Shown: piece by piece, positions 1 to 7,422 of the stretch | How positions within the stretch are numbered: position 1 is the stretch's first letter | Layout: the number at the start of each line of letters is the position of its first letter | NCBI GenBank assembly: GCA_964425105.1 | Contig: CAYRLE010000046.1 | Location: 1-19,534, forward strand | Length of the DNA stretch: 19,534 nucleotides | Direction: 5' to 3' | Origin: S012-109 sp964425105 | GTDB taxonomy: Bacteria; Pseudomonadota; Gammaproteobacteria; SZUA-140 | Made by a program: the position numbers and the translations under genes | Notes under the pieces: generated by a model | Told to the model about the DNA's origin: nothing | Databases searched by the model: none | The model's input: only the letters and a program-made list of their open reading frames with translations

Positions 1-103
1 ATGCGTGATGAGTAATGGGCAAGAAGTGATGAAGAATAGTGTCATCACTCATCACTCATCACTCATCACTCATCACGCATCACTCATCACTCGCCCATCA
101 CCC
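1..103. repeat. Heptamer inverted-repeat element 1 (downstream of yceF)
   Basis: The left arm at 1-19 holds TGATGAG and TAATGGG units. The right arm at 43-103 is mostly tandem CATCACT units (seven in a row at 43-91, one with a final G), the reverse complement of TGATGAG-type heptamers. Bases 1-13 pair perfectly with 68-80, so the element can form a hairpin. The element may continue left of the window. The yceF stop codon lies inside the right arm (73-75 on the minus strand), and the last residues of YceF are read from repeat units. Same family as the elements near 4559, 5430, 8813 and 12828. Confidence 0.85.
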
Positions 104-690
104 AGCACATCCACCCCCTCCAGCCGCAACATCTCGCAGAGACGTATCAGGGGCAGGCCGATGAGGGCGGTGGGGTCGTTGCCGTGCATCTTGGCCAGCA
201 GGGCGATGCCCAGTCCTTCGGATTTGAAGGCGCCGGCGCAGTTGTAGGGCTGTTCGCGGCGCAGGTAGTTCTCGATCTCCACCGTTGTCAGTTCCCGGAA
301 GGTCACCTCGCAGGGGACCATGTCCACGTGCTGGCGGCCAGTGGCCGCATTGAGGACGCAGAGGGCGGTATGGAAGCAGAGCGTGCGGCCCGAGGCCCGC
401 AGCAACTGCTCCCGGGCGCGCTCGAAGGTGCCGGGTTTGCCTGCCAGTTCCTGATCGAGGACGGCCACCTGGTCCGAGGCGATGACCAGAGCCGGACCAT
501 GTCGAGAGGCCACGGCGCGCGCCTTTTCCTCAGCGAGACGCATGGCCATGGCCGCCGGTGATTCACTGCCCATGCGGGTTTCCTCCACAGCGGGCGTCTC
601 GACCGAGAAGGGTATGCCCAGGCGTGCGAGCAGCTCCCGGCGGTATGAGGAGCCGGAGGCAAGGATGATGGGTGTAGCGGGATTCTTCAT
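73..690 (-). CDS. yceF: Maf-family nucleotide pyrophosphatase YceF (m7GTP pyrophosphatase)
   Basis: This 205-residue protein matches the Maf/YceF family along its length. Visible motifs are ASGSSYRREL (residues 11-20, nucleotide-binding start), SDQV (72-75, catalytic Asp region), CAGAFKSEGLG (151-161) and GNDPTALIGLPL (170-181). The family hydrolyses non-canonical or modified NTPs to NMP and PPi; the E. coli YceF branch prefers 7-methyl-GTP. The overall similarity, and its place divergent from yceD-rpmF as in E. coli, favour YceF over the paralogue YhdE. The ATG at 688-690 (minus) has a good AGGGGAG site about 8 bases upstream. Oddity: the C-terminal GDGRVMSDA is encoded by the TGATGRG-type heptamer repeat that also supplies the stop, so the native C-terminus may have been replaced. 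Confidence 0.93.
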   Translation of the reverse strand: MKNPATPIILASGSSYRRELLARLGIPFSVETPAVEETRMGSESPAAMAMRLAEEKARAVASRHGPALVIASDQVAVLDQELAGKPGTFERAREQLLRASGRTLCFHTALCVLNAATGRQHVDMVPCEVTFRELTTVEIENYLRREQPYNCAGAFKSEGLGIALLAKMHGNDPTALIGLPLIRLCEMLRLEGVDVLGDGRVMSDA

Positions 691-760
691 GATGCAGCTC
701 CCCTGGTCTTGGCGTATTGTTGAATCCTGCTGCCGCTTTGGCCAGAATATGTAAGGATTT

Positions 761-789
761 TTGACAGTTAACGCAACAATGCCTATGAT
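761..789 (+). promoter_or_regulatory. Sigma-70 promoter for the yceD-rpmF-plsX-fab run
   Basis: A perfect -35 TTGACA (761-766) is followed after 17 bases by a near-perfect -10 TATGAT (784-789). The expected transcription start is about 795-798, which coincides with the yceD ATG at 798. It lies in the yceF-yceD divergent gap. Confidence 0.8.
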
Positions 790-797
790 GGTCGGTT

Positions 798-1325
798 ATG
801 TCAAACGGCCTGCCTGAGACAATCAAGCCGCTGGAACTGGTTCAGTCCCGGGGACGGATGGAGGGTGAACTCGTCATCCGCGACATGACGCGCCTGGAGG
901 GCCGCCTGCAGGGTACGGCCGGCACCGCGCGGGTGCGCCTGCATTTTGGCAAGGATGCCAATAACATCAGTTTTATCAAGGGGCGGGTGACGGCGACCCT
1001 GGAGTTGCTTTGCCAGCGCTGCCTGGAAAACATGCAATTTCCGGTTGATATTACGGTGTCTCTGGGTATCATAGGCGCCGCTGACGATGCCGGGCGGCTG
1101 CCGGCGGACTATGAGCCGCTGCTGCTGGGGGAATCCGAAACAGTGGTGCTGAAAGAACTGGTCGAGGACGAACTCTTGCTGGCCCTGCCCATCGTGGCCC
1201 TCCACGCCCGCGACGAGTGCGGCGCCGAGTTTGTCGTCGAGGCAGAGCCTGATGGCGCACCGCAAACAGACGAGGACACTCATAGTCCCTTTGCCGGGTT
1301 GGCTGAACTGATGAAGTCACGCTGA
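798..1325 (+). CDS. yceD: YceD (DUF177), large-subunit rRNA accumulation protein
   Basis: This 175-residue protein is a DUF177/YceD homologue. In bacteria and plastids the family is needed for normal 23S rRNA accumulation, and it is almost always next to rpmF. The typical CQRC motif is at residues 72-75, followed by ADYEPLLL and VEDELLLALPIVALH, which match E. coli YceD closely. Length is close to the E. coli protein (173), and the alignment runs from residue 1, which supports the ATG at 798. No Shine-Dalgarno is visible, and the predicted transcription start falls on or next to this ATG, so translation may be leaderless. It is the first gene of the + strand run, followed by rpmF after 55 bases. 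Confidence 0.92.
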   Translation: MSNGLPETIKPLELVQSRGRMEGELVIRDMTRLEGRLQGTAGTARVRLHFGKDANNISFIKGRVTATLELLCQRCLENMQFPVDITVSLGIIGAADDAGRLPADYEPLLLGESETVVLKELVEDELLLALPIVALHARDECGAEFVVEAEPDGAPQTDEDTHSPFAGLAELMKSR

Positions 1326-1380
1326 AGTGCTGCGGACGGAACAGGCGAGAATTTGCAACAGATAACACAGGAGCACCATC

Positions 1381-1560
1381 ATGGCTGTACAAAAGAGTAA
1401 GAAGTCCACTTCACGGCGCGGCATGCGCCGCTCCCACGACGCGCTGCGCGGCCCCACGCTGTCCATCGACAGCACCTCCGGCGAAACCCACTTGCGTCAC
1501 CACATGACCCCCGATGGCTATTACAAGGGACGCAAGGTCATCGAGACGGAAGGCGAATAA
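1381..1560 (+). CDS. rpmF: 50S ribosomal protein L32
   Basis: This short 59-residue ORF begins MAVQKSKKSTSRRGMRRSHD and contains HLRHHMTPDGYYKGRKVI, the diagnostic L32 core. It is a component of the large ribosomal subunit. It is the cysteine-free form without the zinc ribbon, as in E. coli. An AGGAG site at 1369-1373 sits 7 bases before the ATG. It lies between yceD and plsX, as is usual in proteobacteria, and its stop is only 3 bases from the plsX start, indicating cotranscription. Confidence 0.97.
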   Translation: MAVQKSKKSTSRRGMRRSHDALRGPTLSIDSTSGETHLRHHMTPDGYYKGRKVIETEGE

Positions 1561-1563
1561 GGC

Positions 1564-2586
1564 TTGAGCCCTACCATTGCCCTGGATGCCATGGGTGGCG
1601 ACCATGGCCCCGCCGTCATCGTGCCCGCTGCCCTCGGGGTGTTGAAGGAACAGCCGTCCCTGCGCCTGGTCCTGGTGGGCGATGAGGCGGTGCTGGAGGC
1701 GGAGCTTGGGCGCCATGGTGGAAGCCGTGGGGAGCGCCTGGAGATCGTTCATGCCTCCCAGCAGGTGGCGATGGATGAACTGCCTTCCCAGGCCCTGCGT
1801 TACAAGAAGGACTCCTCCATGCGGGTGGCCATCAATCTGGTGAAGGAAGGCCAGGCCTCCGCCTGCGTCAGCGCCGGCAATACCGGGGCGCTGATGGCCA
1901 TCGCCCGTTTCGTGCTCAAGACCCTGCCCGGCGTGGAACGGCCCGCCATCATCACCACCCTGCCCACCATCGAGGGCCATACCCATATGCTCGACCTGGG
2001 CGCCAATGTGGATTCCTGCGCCGAACACCTGTTCCAGTTCGCGGTGATGGGCTCGGTGCTCACCAGCGCCGTGGACAACCTGGAACGCCCGGCAGTGGGC
2101 CTGCTGAACATCGGTGAAGAAGAAATCAAGGGCAACGAGCGGGTCAAGGAAGCGGCGCGCCTGCTGGCCAACAGCGACATCAACTATGTCGGCTTCGTGG
2201 AGGGCGACGATATCTACAAGGGCACGGTGGACGTGGTGGTCTGCGACGGCTTCGTGGGCAACGTGGCCCTCAAGACCAGCGAAGGCGTGGCGCGCATGAT
2301 CACCCGGTTCATGAAGGAAGAATTCACCCGCACCCTGTTTACCAAACTGGCCGGCCTGCTGGCGCGCCCCGTGCTGCGCGCCCTGCGCGACCGCATCGAT
2401 CCGCGGCGCTATAACGGCGCCAGTTTCATCGGCCTGCAGGGCATCGTCGTCAAGAGCCACGGCAGTGCCGATATCATGTCCTTTGCCCATGCCATCCGCG
2501 AGGCCATCGTGGAGGTGGAAAAAGATGTCCCCCAGCGCATCGGCAGTCAGCTGGAATCCCTGTTGCTGGCAAGGAGCACGGGATGA
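1564..2586 (+). CDS. plsX: Phosphate acyltransferase PlsX
   Basis: This 340-residue protein makes acyl-phosphate from acyl-ACP and phosphate, the donor for PlsY in phosphatidic acid synthesis. It starts with the family signature IALDAMGGDHGP (residues 5-16). It also carries SAGNTGALMA, HMLDLGANVDS, NIGEEEIKG and VVVCDGFVGNVALK. The start is TTG at 1564: the next in-frame ATG (1591) would remove the conserved first strand, and a GGAAGG is available about 10 bases upstream inside rpmF. The stop overlaps the fabH start (ATGA). It is peripheral to the inner membrane in known members. Confidence 0.96.
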   Translation: MSPTIALDAMGGDHGPAVIVPAALGVLKEQPSLRLVLVGDEAVLEAELGRHGGSRGERLEIVHASQQVAMDELPSQALRYKKDSSMRVAINLVKEGQASACVSAGNTGALMAIARFVLKTLPGVERPAIITTLPTIEGHTHMLDLGANVDSCAEHLFQFAVMGSVLTSAVDNLERPAVGLLNIGEEEIKGNERVKEAARLLANSDINYVGFVEGDDIYKGTVDVVVCDGFVGNVALKTSEGVARMITRFMKEEFTRTLFTKLAGLLARPVLRALRDRIDPRRYNGASFIGLQGIVVKSHGSADIMSFAHAIREAIVEVEKDVPQRIGSQLESLLLARSTG

Positions 2587-3551
2587 CTTATTCACGCATC
2601 ACCGGCACCGGCAGCTACCTTCCCGAAAAGGTACTGACCAATGCCGAACTTGAAAAGATGGTGGAGACCACGGATCAGTGGATCGCGGAGCGCACCGGCA
2701 TCCGCAAGCGCCATGTCGCCGCCGAGGGTGAGACCACCTGCGATCTGGCAGAGCACGCGGCACGCCACGCCCTGGAGGCGGCCGCTATCGATCCAGGAAA
2801 GATCGACCTGATCATCGTCGCCACCACCACCCCTGACAAGGTCTTTCCCAGCGCCGCCTGTCTGCTGCAGCAACGCCTCGACATCCATGGCTGCCCGGCC
2901 TTCGACATCCAGGCCGTGTGCTCGGGCTTCGTCTATGCCCTGAGTGTGGCCGATCAGTTCATCCGCAACGGCAGTGCCAAGTGCGCGCTGATCGTGGGCG
3001 CCGACACCCTGTCGCGCATCATCGACTGGACGGACCGCAGCACCTGTGTCCTGTTTGGCGACGGCGCCGGCGCGGTGATATTGGAGGCTTCCGAAGAAGC
3101 AGGCATTCTCTCCACCCACCTCCATGCCGACGGCCGCTACCAGGAACTGCTCATGGTGCCGGAGGGGATCTCTCAGGGCTATGACAAGGTCAAGGCCGGC
3201 GAGGCCTATATTCACATGCAGGGCCGCGAGGTATTCAAGGTGGCGGTCAACACCCTGGAGCAGATCGTCGATGAGACCCTGGCCGCCAACGCTATCGACA
3301 AGGGAGACATCGACTGGCTGGTGCCCCATCAGGCCAATATCCGCATCATCACCGCCACCGCCAGAAAACTCAAAATACCCATGGAGCGGGTGGTGGTGAC
3401 CGTGGATGAACACGGCAACACCTCCGCAGCCTCCATCCCTCTCGCCCTGGATGTGGCGGTGAGGGACGGCCGCATCCAGCGCGGCGACACCCTGCTGCTG
3501 GAGGCCTTCGGCGGCGGCTTTACCTGGGGGTCGGCTTTGGTAAAGTATTGA
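2583..3551 (+). CDS. fabH: 3-oxoacyl-ACP synthase III (KAS III)
   Basis: This 322-residue enzyme catalyses the first condensation of type II fatty-acid synthesis, acetyl-CoA with malonyl-ACP. The thiolase-fold triad is intact: Cys113 (AVCSGF), His249 (VPHQANIRI) and Asn279 (HGNTSAASIP). WIAERTGIRKRHV at the N-terminal side is typical of FabH. An AAGGAG site lies 7 bases before the ATG, which overlaps the plsX stop by 4 bases, so translational coupling is likely. It is followed by fabD after a short gap carrying a REP-like palindrome. Confidence 0.97.
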   Translation: MTYSRITGTGSYLPEKVLTNAELEKMVETTDQWIAERTGIRKRHVAAEGETTCDLAEHAARHALEAAAIDPGKIDLIIVATTTPDKVFPSAACLLQQRLDIHGCPAFDIQAVCSGFVYALSVADQFIRNGSAKCALIVGADTLSRIIDWTDRSTCVLFGDGAGAVILEASEEAGILSTHLHADGRYQELLMVPEGISQGYDKVKAGEAYIHMQGREVFKVAVNTLEQIVDETLAANAIDKGDIDWLVPHQANIRIITATARKLKIPMERVVVTVDEHGNTSAASIPLALDVAVRDGRIQRGDTLLLEAFGGGFTWGSALVKY

Positions 3552-3554
3552 ACC

Positions 3555-3572
3555 GGATGGACAGTGCCCACC
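3555..3572. repeat. Short REP-like palindromic sequence, copy 1
   Basis: GGATGGACAGTGCCCACC lies in the fabH-fabD gap. It matches the sequence at 13885-13902 in 16 of 18 positions and can form a small stem (TGGAC/GTGCCCA side). Its position supports the downstream start for fabD. Confidence 0.5.
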
Positions 3573-3604
3573 AAAAAAACCTAAAAATAATAACGCGACA
3601 AGCC

Positions 3605-4561
3605 ATGACCATGAAGACATTCAAGAGCAATCAGACATTGGGGTTCATCTTTCCCGGCCAGGGCTCCCAGTCCGTGGGTATGCTGGGAGAGTTGGCGCAG
3701 GCCTTTCCGGTGGTGGAGGAGACCTTTGCCAGCGCTTCGGAGGTGCTGGCCTACGATCTGTGGCAACTGGTTCAGCAGGGGCCTGCAGAGGAACTGAATC
3801 GCACCAACCGCACCCAGCCGGCCATGCTGGCCGCCGGCGTGGCGGTGTGGCGGGTCTGGAATGAGAAGGGCGGCGCCACGCCCTGCGTCATGGCGGGCCA
3901 CAGCCTGGGTGAATACACGGCGCTGGTCTGTGCCGGGGCGCTGGATTTCGCAGATGCCGTTCGTCTGGTGTCGGAGCGCGGGCGCTTCATGCAGGAGGCC
4001 GTGCCGCCGGGCGAAGGCGCTATGGCCGCCATTCTCGGGATGGACGACGAGGCGCTGCAGATCATCTGCAGAGAAGTCGCCGGCGACCGGGTATTGGCTG
4101 CGGTGAACTTCAATTCCCCCGGGCAGGTGGTGATCGCCGGCCATACGGATGCCGTGGAGCGGGCCATCGAGGCCGCCAAGGCAGCGGGCGCCAAGCGCGC
4201 CATCAAGTTGCCGGTGAGCGTGCCTTCCCATTGCCGTTTGATGGAACCTGCCGCGCAACGCATGGCGAAACTGCTGGAGACAGTGGAGATCCGACCACCT
4301 CAGATTCCCGTCATCAACAATGTGGACGTGGCCATAGAAGAGGAGCCGCAACGCATCCGGGAGGCCCTGCTGCGCCAGCTCTACAGCCCGGTGCGCTGGG
4401 TGGAGATTATCCAGGCCATGGCGGCACGCGGCATCAGCACGGTGGTGGAATGCGGTCCCGGCAAGGTGCTGACGGGGCTCAATCGGCGCATCGACCGAGA
4501 CATGAAGGCGTTGCCGGTCTATGACCCGGCGACGCTGGAAGCGGCCCTGGCCAGCGGGTGA
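3605..4561 (+). CDS. fabD: Malonyl-CoA:ACP transacylase
   Basis: FabD loads malonate from CoA onto ACP to supply elongation units. From the ATG at 3605 the protein is 318 residues (E. coli 309). It shows FIFPGQGSQSVGM near the N-terminus, the nucleophile elbow GHSLGEY (Ser100) and the catalytic His209 in SVPSHCRLM, with the same Ser-His spacing as E. coli FabD (109). The C-terminal VVECGPGKVLTGL is typical. The start is uncertain: a TTG at 3548 and an ATG at 3557 are in frame but would add up to 19 residues lying over a REP-like sequence, and an ATG at 3611 is also possible. No clear Shine-Dalgarno is visible. The stop TGA is the first three bases of heptamer element 2. Confidence 0.94.
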   Translation: MTMKTFKSNQTLGFIFPGQGSQSVGMLGELAQAFPVVEETFASASEVLAYDLWQLVQQGPAEELNRTNRTQPAMLAAGVAVWRVWNEKGGATPCVMAGHSLGEYTALVCAGALDFADAVRLVSERGRFMQEAVPPGEGAMAAILGMDDEALQIICREVAGDRVLAAVNFNSPGQVVIAGHTDAVERAIEAAKAAGAKRAIKLPVSVPSHCRLMEPAAQRMAKLLETVEIRPPQIPVINNVDVAIEEEPQRIREALLRQLYSPVRWVEIIQAMAARGISTVVECGPGKVLTGLNRRIDRDMKALPVYDPATLEAALASG

Positions 4562-4650
4562 TGGGTAATGGGTAATGGGTAATGGGTGCTTTAAAACAGC
4601 AATCCTCGCCTCACTCATCACTCATCACCCATTACTCATCACTCACTACC
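4559..4650. repeat. Heptamer inverted-repeat element 2 (fabD-fabG gap)
   Basis: The left arm is TGATGGG followed by three TAATGGG units (4559-4586); its first three bases are the fabD stop codon. After a unique centre, the right arm (about 4610-4650) carries reverse-complement units such as CTCATCA and CCCATTA. GTAATGGGT in the left arm pairs exactly with ACCCATTAC at 4627-4635. The fabG ribosome binding site follows directly, so the element sits inside the fab operon. Confidence 0.85.
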
Positions 4651-4681
4651 AATCACCCGAAAGAGGAGGCTTGAACAAGCA

Positions 4682-5425
4682 ATGACACTGAAAGGCGAAA
4701 TCGCCCTGGTCAGCGGCGCGTCGCGCGGCATCGGCAAGGCCATTGCGCTGGAACTGGGCCGCCAGGGCGCTATCGTAGTGGGCACGGCGACATCCGCAAA
4801 CGGCGCCGATAACATCAGCGCCTATTTGCAGGACGACGGCATCGAGGGCTGTGGTCTGGTGCTGGATGTCACGGATCAGGGCTCTGTCGATCAGGCCTAT
4901 GGCGCCGTGACAGAACGCTATGGCGCCCCTGGCATCCTGGTGAACAATGCCGGCATCACCCGTGACAATCTCCTGTTGCGCATGAAACCCGAAGAGTGGC
5001 AGGAGATCATCGATACCAATCTCACTTCCGTCTACCGGCTCTCCAAGGTCTGCCTGCGCGCCATGATGAAGGCCCGCAAGGGGCGCATCATAAACATCGC
5101 CTCGGTGGTGGGGGTGACCGGCAATCCCGGCCAGGCCAACTACGCGGCCGCCAAGGCGGGCATGATCGGCTTTGCCAAGTCCCTGGCCCGTGAAGTGGCC
5201 AGCCGGGGCATCACCGTGAACAACGTCGCCCCGGGATTCATCGATACCGACATGACCCGCGCCTTGGCCGAGGCCCAGAAGGAAGACATGCTGAGCCAGA
5301 TCCCCTGTGGTCGGCTGGGCCAGCCAGAAGAAGTGGCCGCCGCCGTGGGGTTTCTCGCCACCCCGGCCGCTGCCTACATCACCGGTGAGACCATTCATGT
5401 CAATGGCGGCATGTATATGGGGTGA
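4682..5425 (+). CDS. fabG: 3-oxoacyl-ACP reductase
   Basis: This 247-residue short-chain dehydrogenase reduces 3-oxoacyl-ACP with NADPH in the first reduction of each elongation cycle. The Rossmann motif GASRGIG is at residues 12-18 and NNAG at 88-91. The catalytic set is Asn113, Ser141 (NIASVVG), Tyr154 and Lys158 (YAAAK). The C-terminal ITGETIHVNGGMYMG is the usual FabG ending. A strong GAGGAGG lies 12 bases before the ATG, a rather long spacing, but no other in-frame start fits. Heptamer-type inverted repeats lie on both sides of the gene. Confidence 0.97.
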   Translation: MTLKGEIALVSGASRGIGKAIALELGRQGAIVVGTATSANGADNISAYLQDDGIEGCGLVLDVTDQGSVDQAYGAVTERYGAPGILVNNAGITRDNLLLRMKPEEWQEIIDTNLTSVYRLSKVCLRAMMKARKGRIINIASVVGVTGNPGQANYAAAKAGMIGFAKSLAREVASRGITVNNVAPGFIDTDMTRALAEAQKEDMLSQIPCGRLGQPEEVAAAVGFLATPAAAYITGETIHVNGGMYMG

Positions 5426-5500
5426 AATGGTGAGGCGTGAGGCGCAAGGGGTTAGGGGTGAGGCGGGATCTTTCCTCACGCCTCACGCCTTACACCTCAC
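5423..5500. repeat. Heptamer inverted-repeat element 3 (fabG-acpP gap)
   Basis: This is a variant of the family using TGAGGCG units. GTGAGGCGTGAGG at 5430-5442 pairs perfectly over 13 bases with CCTCACGCCTCAC at 5474-5486; further GGTGAGGC and CCTTACACCTCAC units extend both arms. The left arm begins 5 bases after the fabG stop TGA. It has the same architecture as the other elements, with a different unit. Confidence 0.8.
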
Positions 5501-5531
5501 TTAAGGAACCCCTGATTTGCCAGGATAGGAT

Positions 5532-5560
5532 TTGACAAGTTACCAAGCAGAGGTGAGAAT
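5532..5560 (+). promoter_or_regulatory. Probable sigma-70 promoter for acpP
   Basis: TTGACA at 5532-5537 is followed after 17 bases by GAGAAT (5555-5560; 4 of 6 to TATAAT). It lies directly after heptamer element 3 and about 130 bases before acpP. A dedicated promoter fits the high ACP demand known in other bacteria. The -10 is imperfect. Confidence 0.5.
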
Positions 5561-5692
5561 CCTTTGTGAAACAAATAGATAGTGTTATGTATGGTGGATG
5601 TGTTATTTTTCTAGCATATCTGCATGGTTTCCAATAAAATACCGCCTCGCAGCCAATGGCTGAGAAAATCTTTGAGGGAGGATGAAACAGAG

Positions 5693-5932
5693 ATGAGTAC
5701 AATCGAAGAACGCGTCAAGAAAATTGTTATCGAGCAGCTTGGTGTCAAGGAAGAAGAGGTGACCAACGAAGCCTCTTTTGTCGATGATCTTGGCGCCGAC
5801 TCGCTGGATACCGTGGAGCTGGTGATGGCTCTGGAAGAGGAATTCGAGTGCGAGATTCCCGATGAAGAAGCGGAGAAGATTACCACCGTTCAACAGGCCA
5901 TCGACTTCATCAATGCCCATCAAGCCTCTTAA
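5693..5932 (+). CDS. acpP: Acyl carrier protein
   Basis: This 79-residue acidic protein carries acyl chains on a 4'-phosphopantetheine arm. The attachment site is Ser37 in GADSLDTVELVMALEEEF, matching E. coli ACP (Ser36). The ATG at 5693 gives the normal MSTIEERVKKIV start; the in-frame upstream ATG at 5624 would add 23 unconserved residues. GAGGGAGG lies 11 bases before the start. An approximately 190-base leader after element 3 contains a candidate promoter. FabF follows after a 236-base gap. Confidence 0.97.
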   Translation: MSTIEERVKKIVIEQLGVKEEEVTNEASFVDDLGADSLDTVELVMALEEEFECEIPDEEAEKITTVQQAIDFINAHQAS

Positions 5933-6097
5933 GGTCAGGCATTGCCCGCACGATCGTATCCCTGCCATTTCAGTTTGGGGCTTGGGCGGCTGATCTCGTA
6001 TCGGCGTTGCGCAACCGTCCCGTTTTCTGAAAGAACACGTCTTCGTGATTATCAGCTACCGTTTTAGTGATTCAATTGTGATGCCGACTGTGTCTGT

Positions 6098-6123
6098 TGC
6101 CCGGTCCCTGTGGGGACGGGGCA
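6098..6123 (+). promoter_or_regulatory. Hairpin in the fabF leader
   Basis: TGCCCGGTCCC (6098-6108) pairs with GGGACGGGGCA (6113-6123) at 10 of 11 positions around a 4-base loop, a strong GC hairpin 46 bases before the fabF GTG start. No T-run follows, so it is not a standard terminator. The acpP-fabF gap (5933-6168) otherwise shows only a GTTGCGCAAC palindrome at 6006-6015 and no convincing promoter. Function is unknown; leader structure, RNA processing site or pause are possible. Confidence 0.4.
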
Positions 6124-6168
6124 GCAGCTGCACCGCACCGGTATCCCCCAGAGACAGGAATCTGCACC

Positions 6169-7410
6169 GTGGGTGAGAAGAGACGCGTCGTCATTACGGG
6201 GCTGGGAATGGTCAGCCCGGTGGGACTCAATGTCAACGAGTCCTGGGACAACATCCTGGCCGGCAGAAGCGGCATCGAACCCATTACCCATTTCGATGTC
6301 TCCGCCTTTGCCACCCGTTTCGGCGGTTCGGTGAAGAATTTCAATGTCACCGATTATCTGTCCGCCAAGGAAGCCAGAAAGATGGATGTCTTCATCCACT
6401 ACGGCATCGCTGCCGGCAAACAGGCCATCGAGGACGCCGGGCTGGAGGTCAACGATGACAACGCCCACCGCATCGGTGTCGCCATCGGCTCCGGCATCGG
6501 CGGTCTGGCGGGCATCGAAAAGGGTTACGAGAGCTACCTGAAGGGCGGGCCCCGCAAGATCTCGCCCTTTTTCATTCCCAGCAACATCATCAACATGCTG
6601 GCCGGGAACCTCTCCATCATGTACGGCATGAAGGGTCCCAACATCGCCATCGTCACGGCCTGTTCCTCGGCCACCCACAGCATCGGCGATGCGGCGCGCC
6701 TCATCGAATATGGCGACGCCGACGTGATGGTGGCCGGCGGCGCCGAGATGGCCACCAGCCCCACCGGCCTGGGCGGCTTCTGTTCCGCACGCGCCCTGTC
6801 CACCCGCAACGACGATCCCCAGGGTGCCAGCCGCCCCTGGGACCGCGGACGGGACGGTTTCGTACTCAGTGACGGCGCAGGCGTGGTGGTGCTGGAGGAA
6901 CTGGAATATGCCCGCCGCCGCGGTGCGCGTATCTACGCCGAGCTCATCGGCTATGGCATGAGCGGCGACGCCCATCACATGACGGCACCGCCGCCCGATG
7001 GCGATGGCGCCCGGCGCTGCATGGAGATGGCCATGCGCAATGCCGCCATTGATCCTGGGCAGGTGGACTACATCAATGCCCATGGCACCTCGACACCGGC
7101 GGGGGATGTCGCCGAGACCCGGGCCATCAAGTCGGCCTTCGGCGCGCAGGCGGGCAGGCTGGCCATCAGTTCTACCAAGTCCATGACCGGACACCTGCTG
7201 GGTGCAGCCGGCGGCATCGAGGCGATCTTCTCGGTGCTCGCGATCCGCGATCAGGTGGCGCCTCCCACCATCAATCTCCATGACCCCGATCCGGAGTGCG
7301 ACCTGGACTATGTGCCCAACGAGGCGCGGCAGATGGCCATCGACGTGGCTATTTCCAATTCCTTTGGCTTCGGCGGCACCAACGGCACGGTGATCTTCCG
7401 CAAGATCTGA
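6169..7410 (+). CDS. fabF: 3-oxoacyl-ACP synthase II (KAS II)
   Basis: From the GTG at 6169 the protein is 413 residues, exactly the E. coli FabF length, and begins MGEKRRVVITGLGMVSPVG as expected. An upstream TTG in frame would add 24 residues over a GC hairpin and is unlikely. AGGAA lies 8 bases before the GTG. The condensing-enzyme triad is Cys165 (TACSSATHSIG), His305 (NAHGTSTPAGD) and His342 (KSMTGHLLGAAGG), with Lys337. It elongates acyl-ACP by two carbons, including the C16 to C18:1 step known for FabF. Confidence 0.96.
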   Translation: MGEKRRVVITGLGMVSPVGLNVNESWDNILAGRSGIEPITHFDVSAFATRFGGSVKNFNVTDYLSAKEARKMDVFIHYGIAAGKQAIEDAGLEVNDDNAHRIGVAIGSGIGGLAGIEKGYESYLKGGPRKISPFFIPSNIINMLAGNLSIMYGMKGPNIAIVTACSSATHSIGDAARLIEYGDADVMVAGGAEMATSPTGLGGFCSARALSTRNDDPQGASRPWDRGRDGFVLSDGAGVVVLEELEYARRRGARIYAELIGYGMSGDAHHMTAPPPDGDGARRCMEMAMRNAAIDPGQVDYINAHGTSTPAGDVAETRAIKSAFGAQAGRLAISSTKSMTGHLLGAAGGIEAIFSVLAIRDQVAPPTINLHDPDPECDLDYVPNEARQMAIDVAISNSFGFGGTNGTVIFRKI

Positions 7411-7422
7411 TCCTACCGGGCC

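Noticed and set aside
43..103. CRISPR-like array from the tandem repeats
   Set aside because: Units are 7 bases with no spacers; CRISPR repeats are about 25-40 bases with unique spacers. No cas genes are present.
1411..2595. 394-codon minus-strand open frame over rpmF and plsX
   Set aside because: It is antisense to two clear genes, with a composition typical of GC-rich shadow frames.
3548..3604. N-terminal extension of FabD from TTG 3548
   Set aside because: It covers a REP-like palindrome, lacks similarity to FabD, and gives a protein longer than the family.
6098..6123. Intrinsic terminator between acpP and fabF
   Set aside because: The hairpin is strong but is followed by GCAGCTGCACC, not a T-run.
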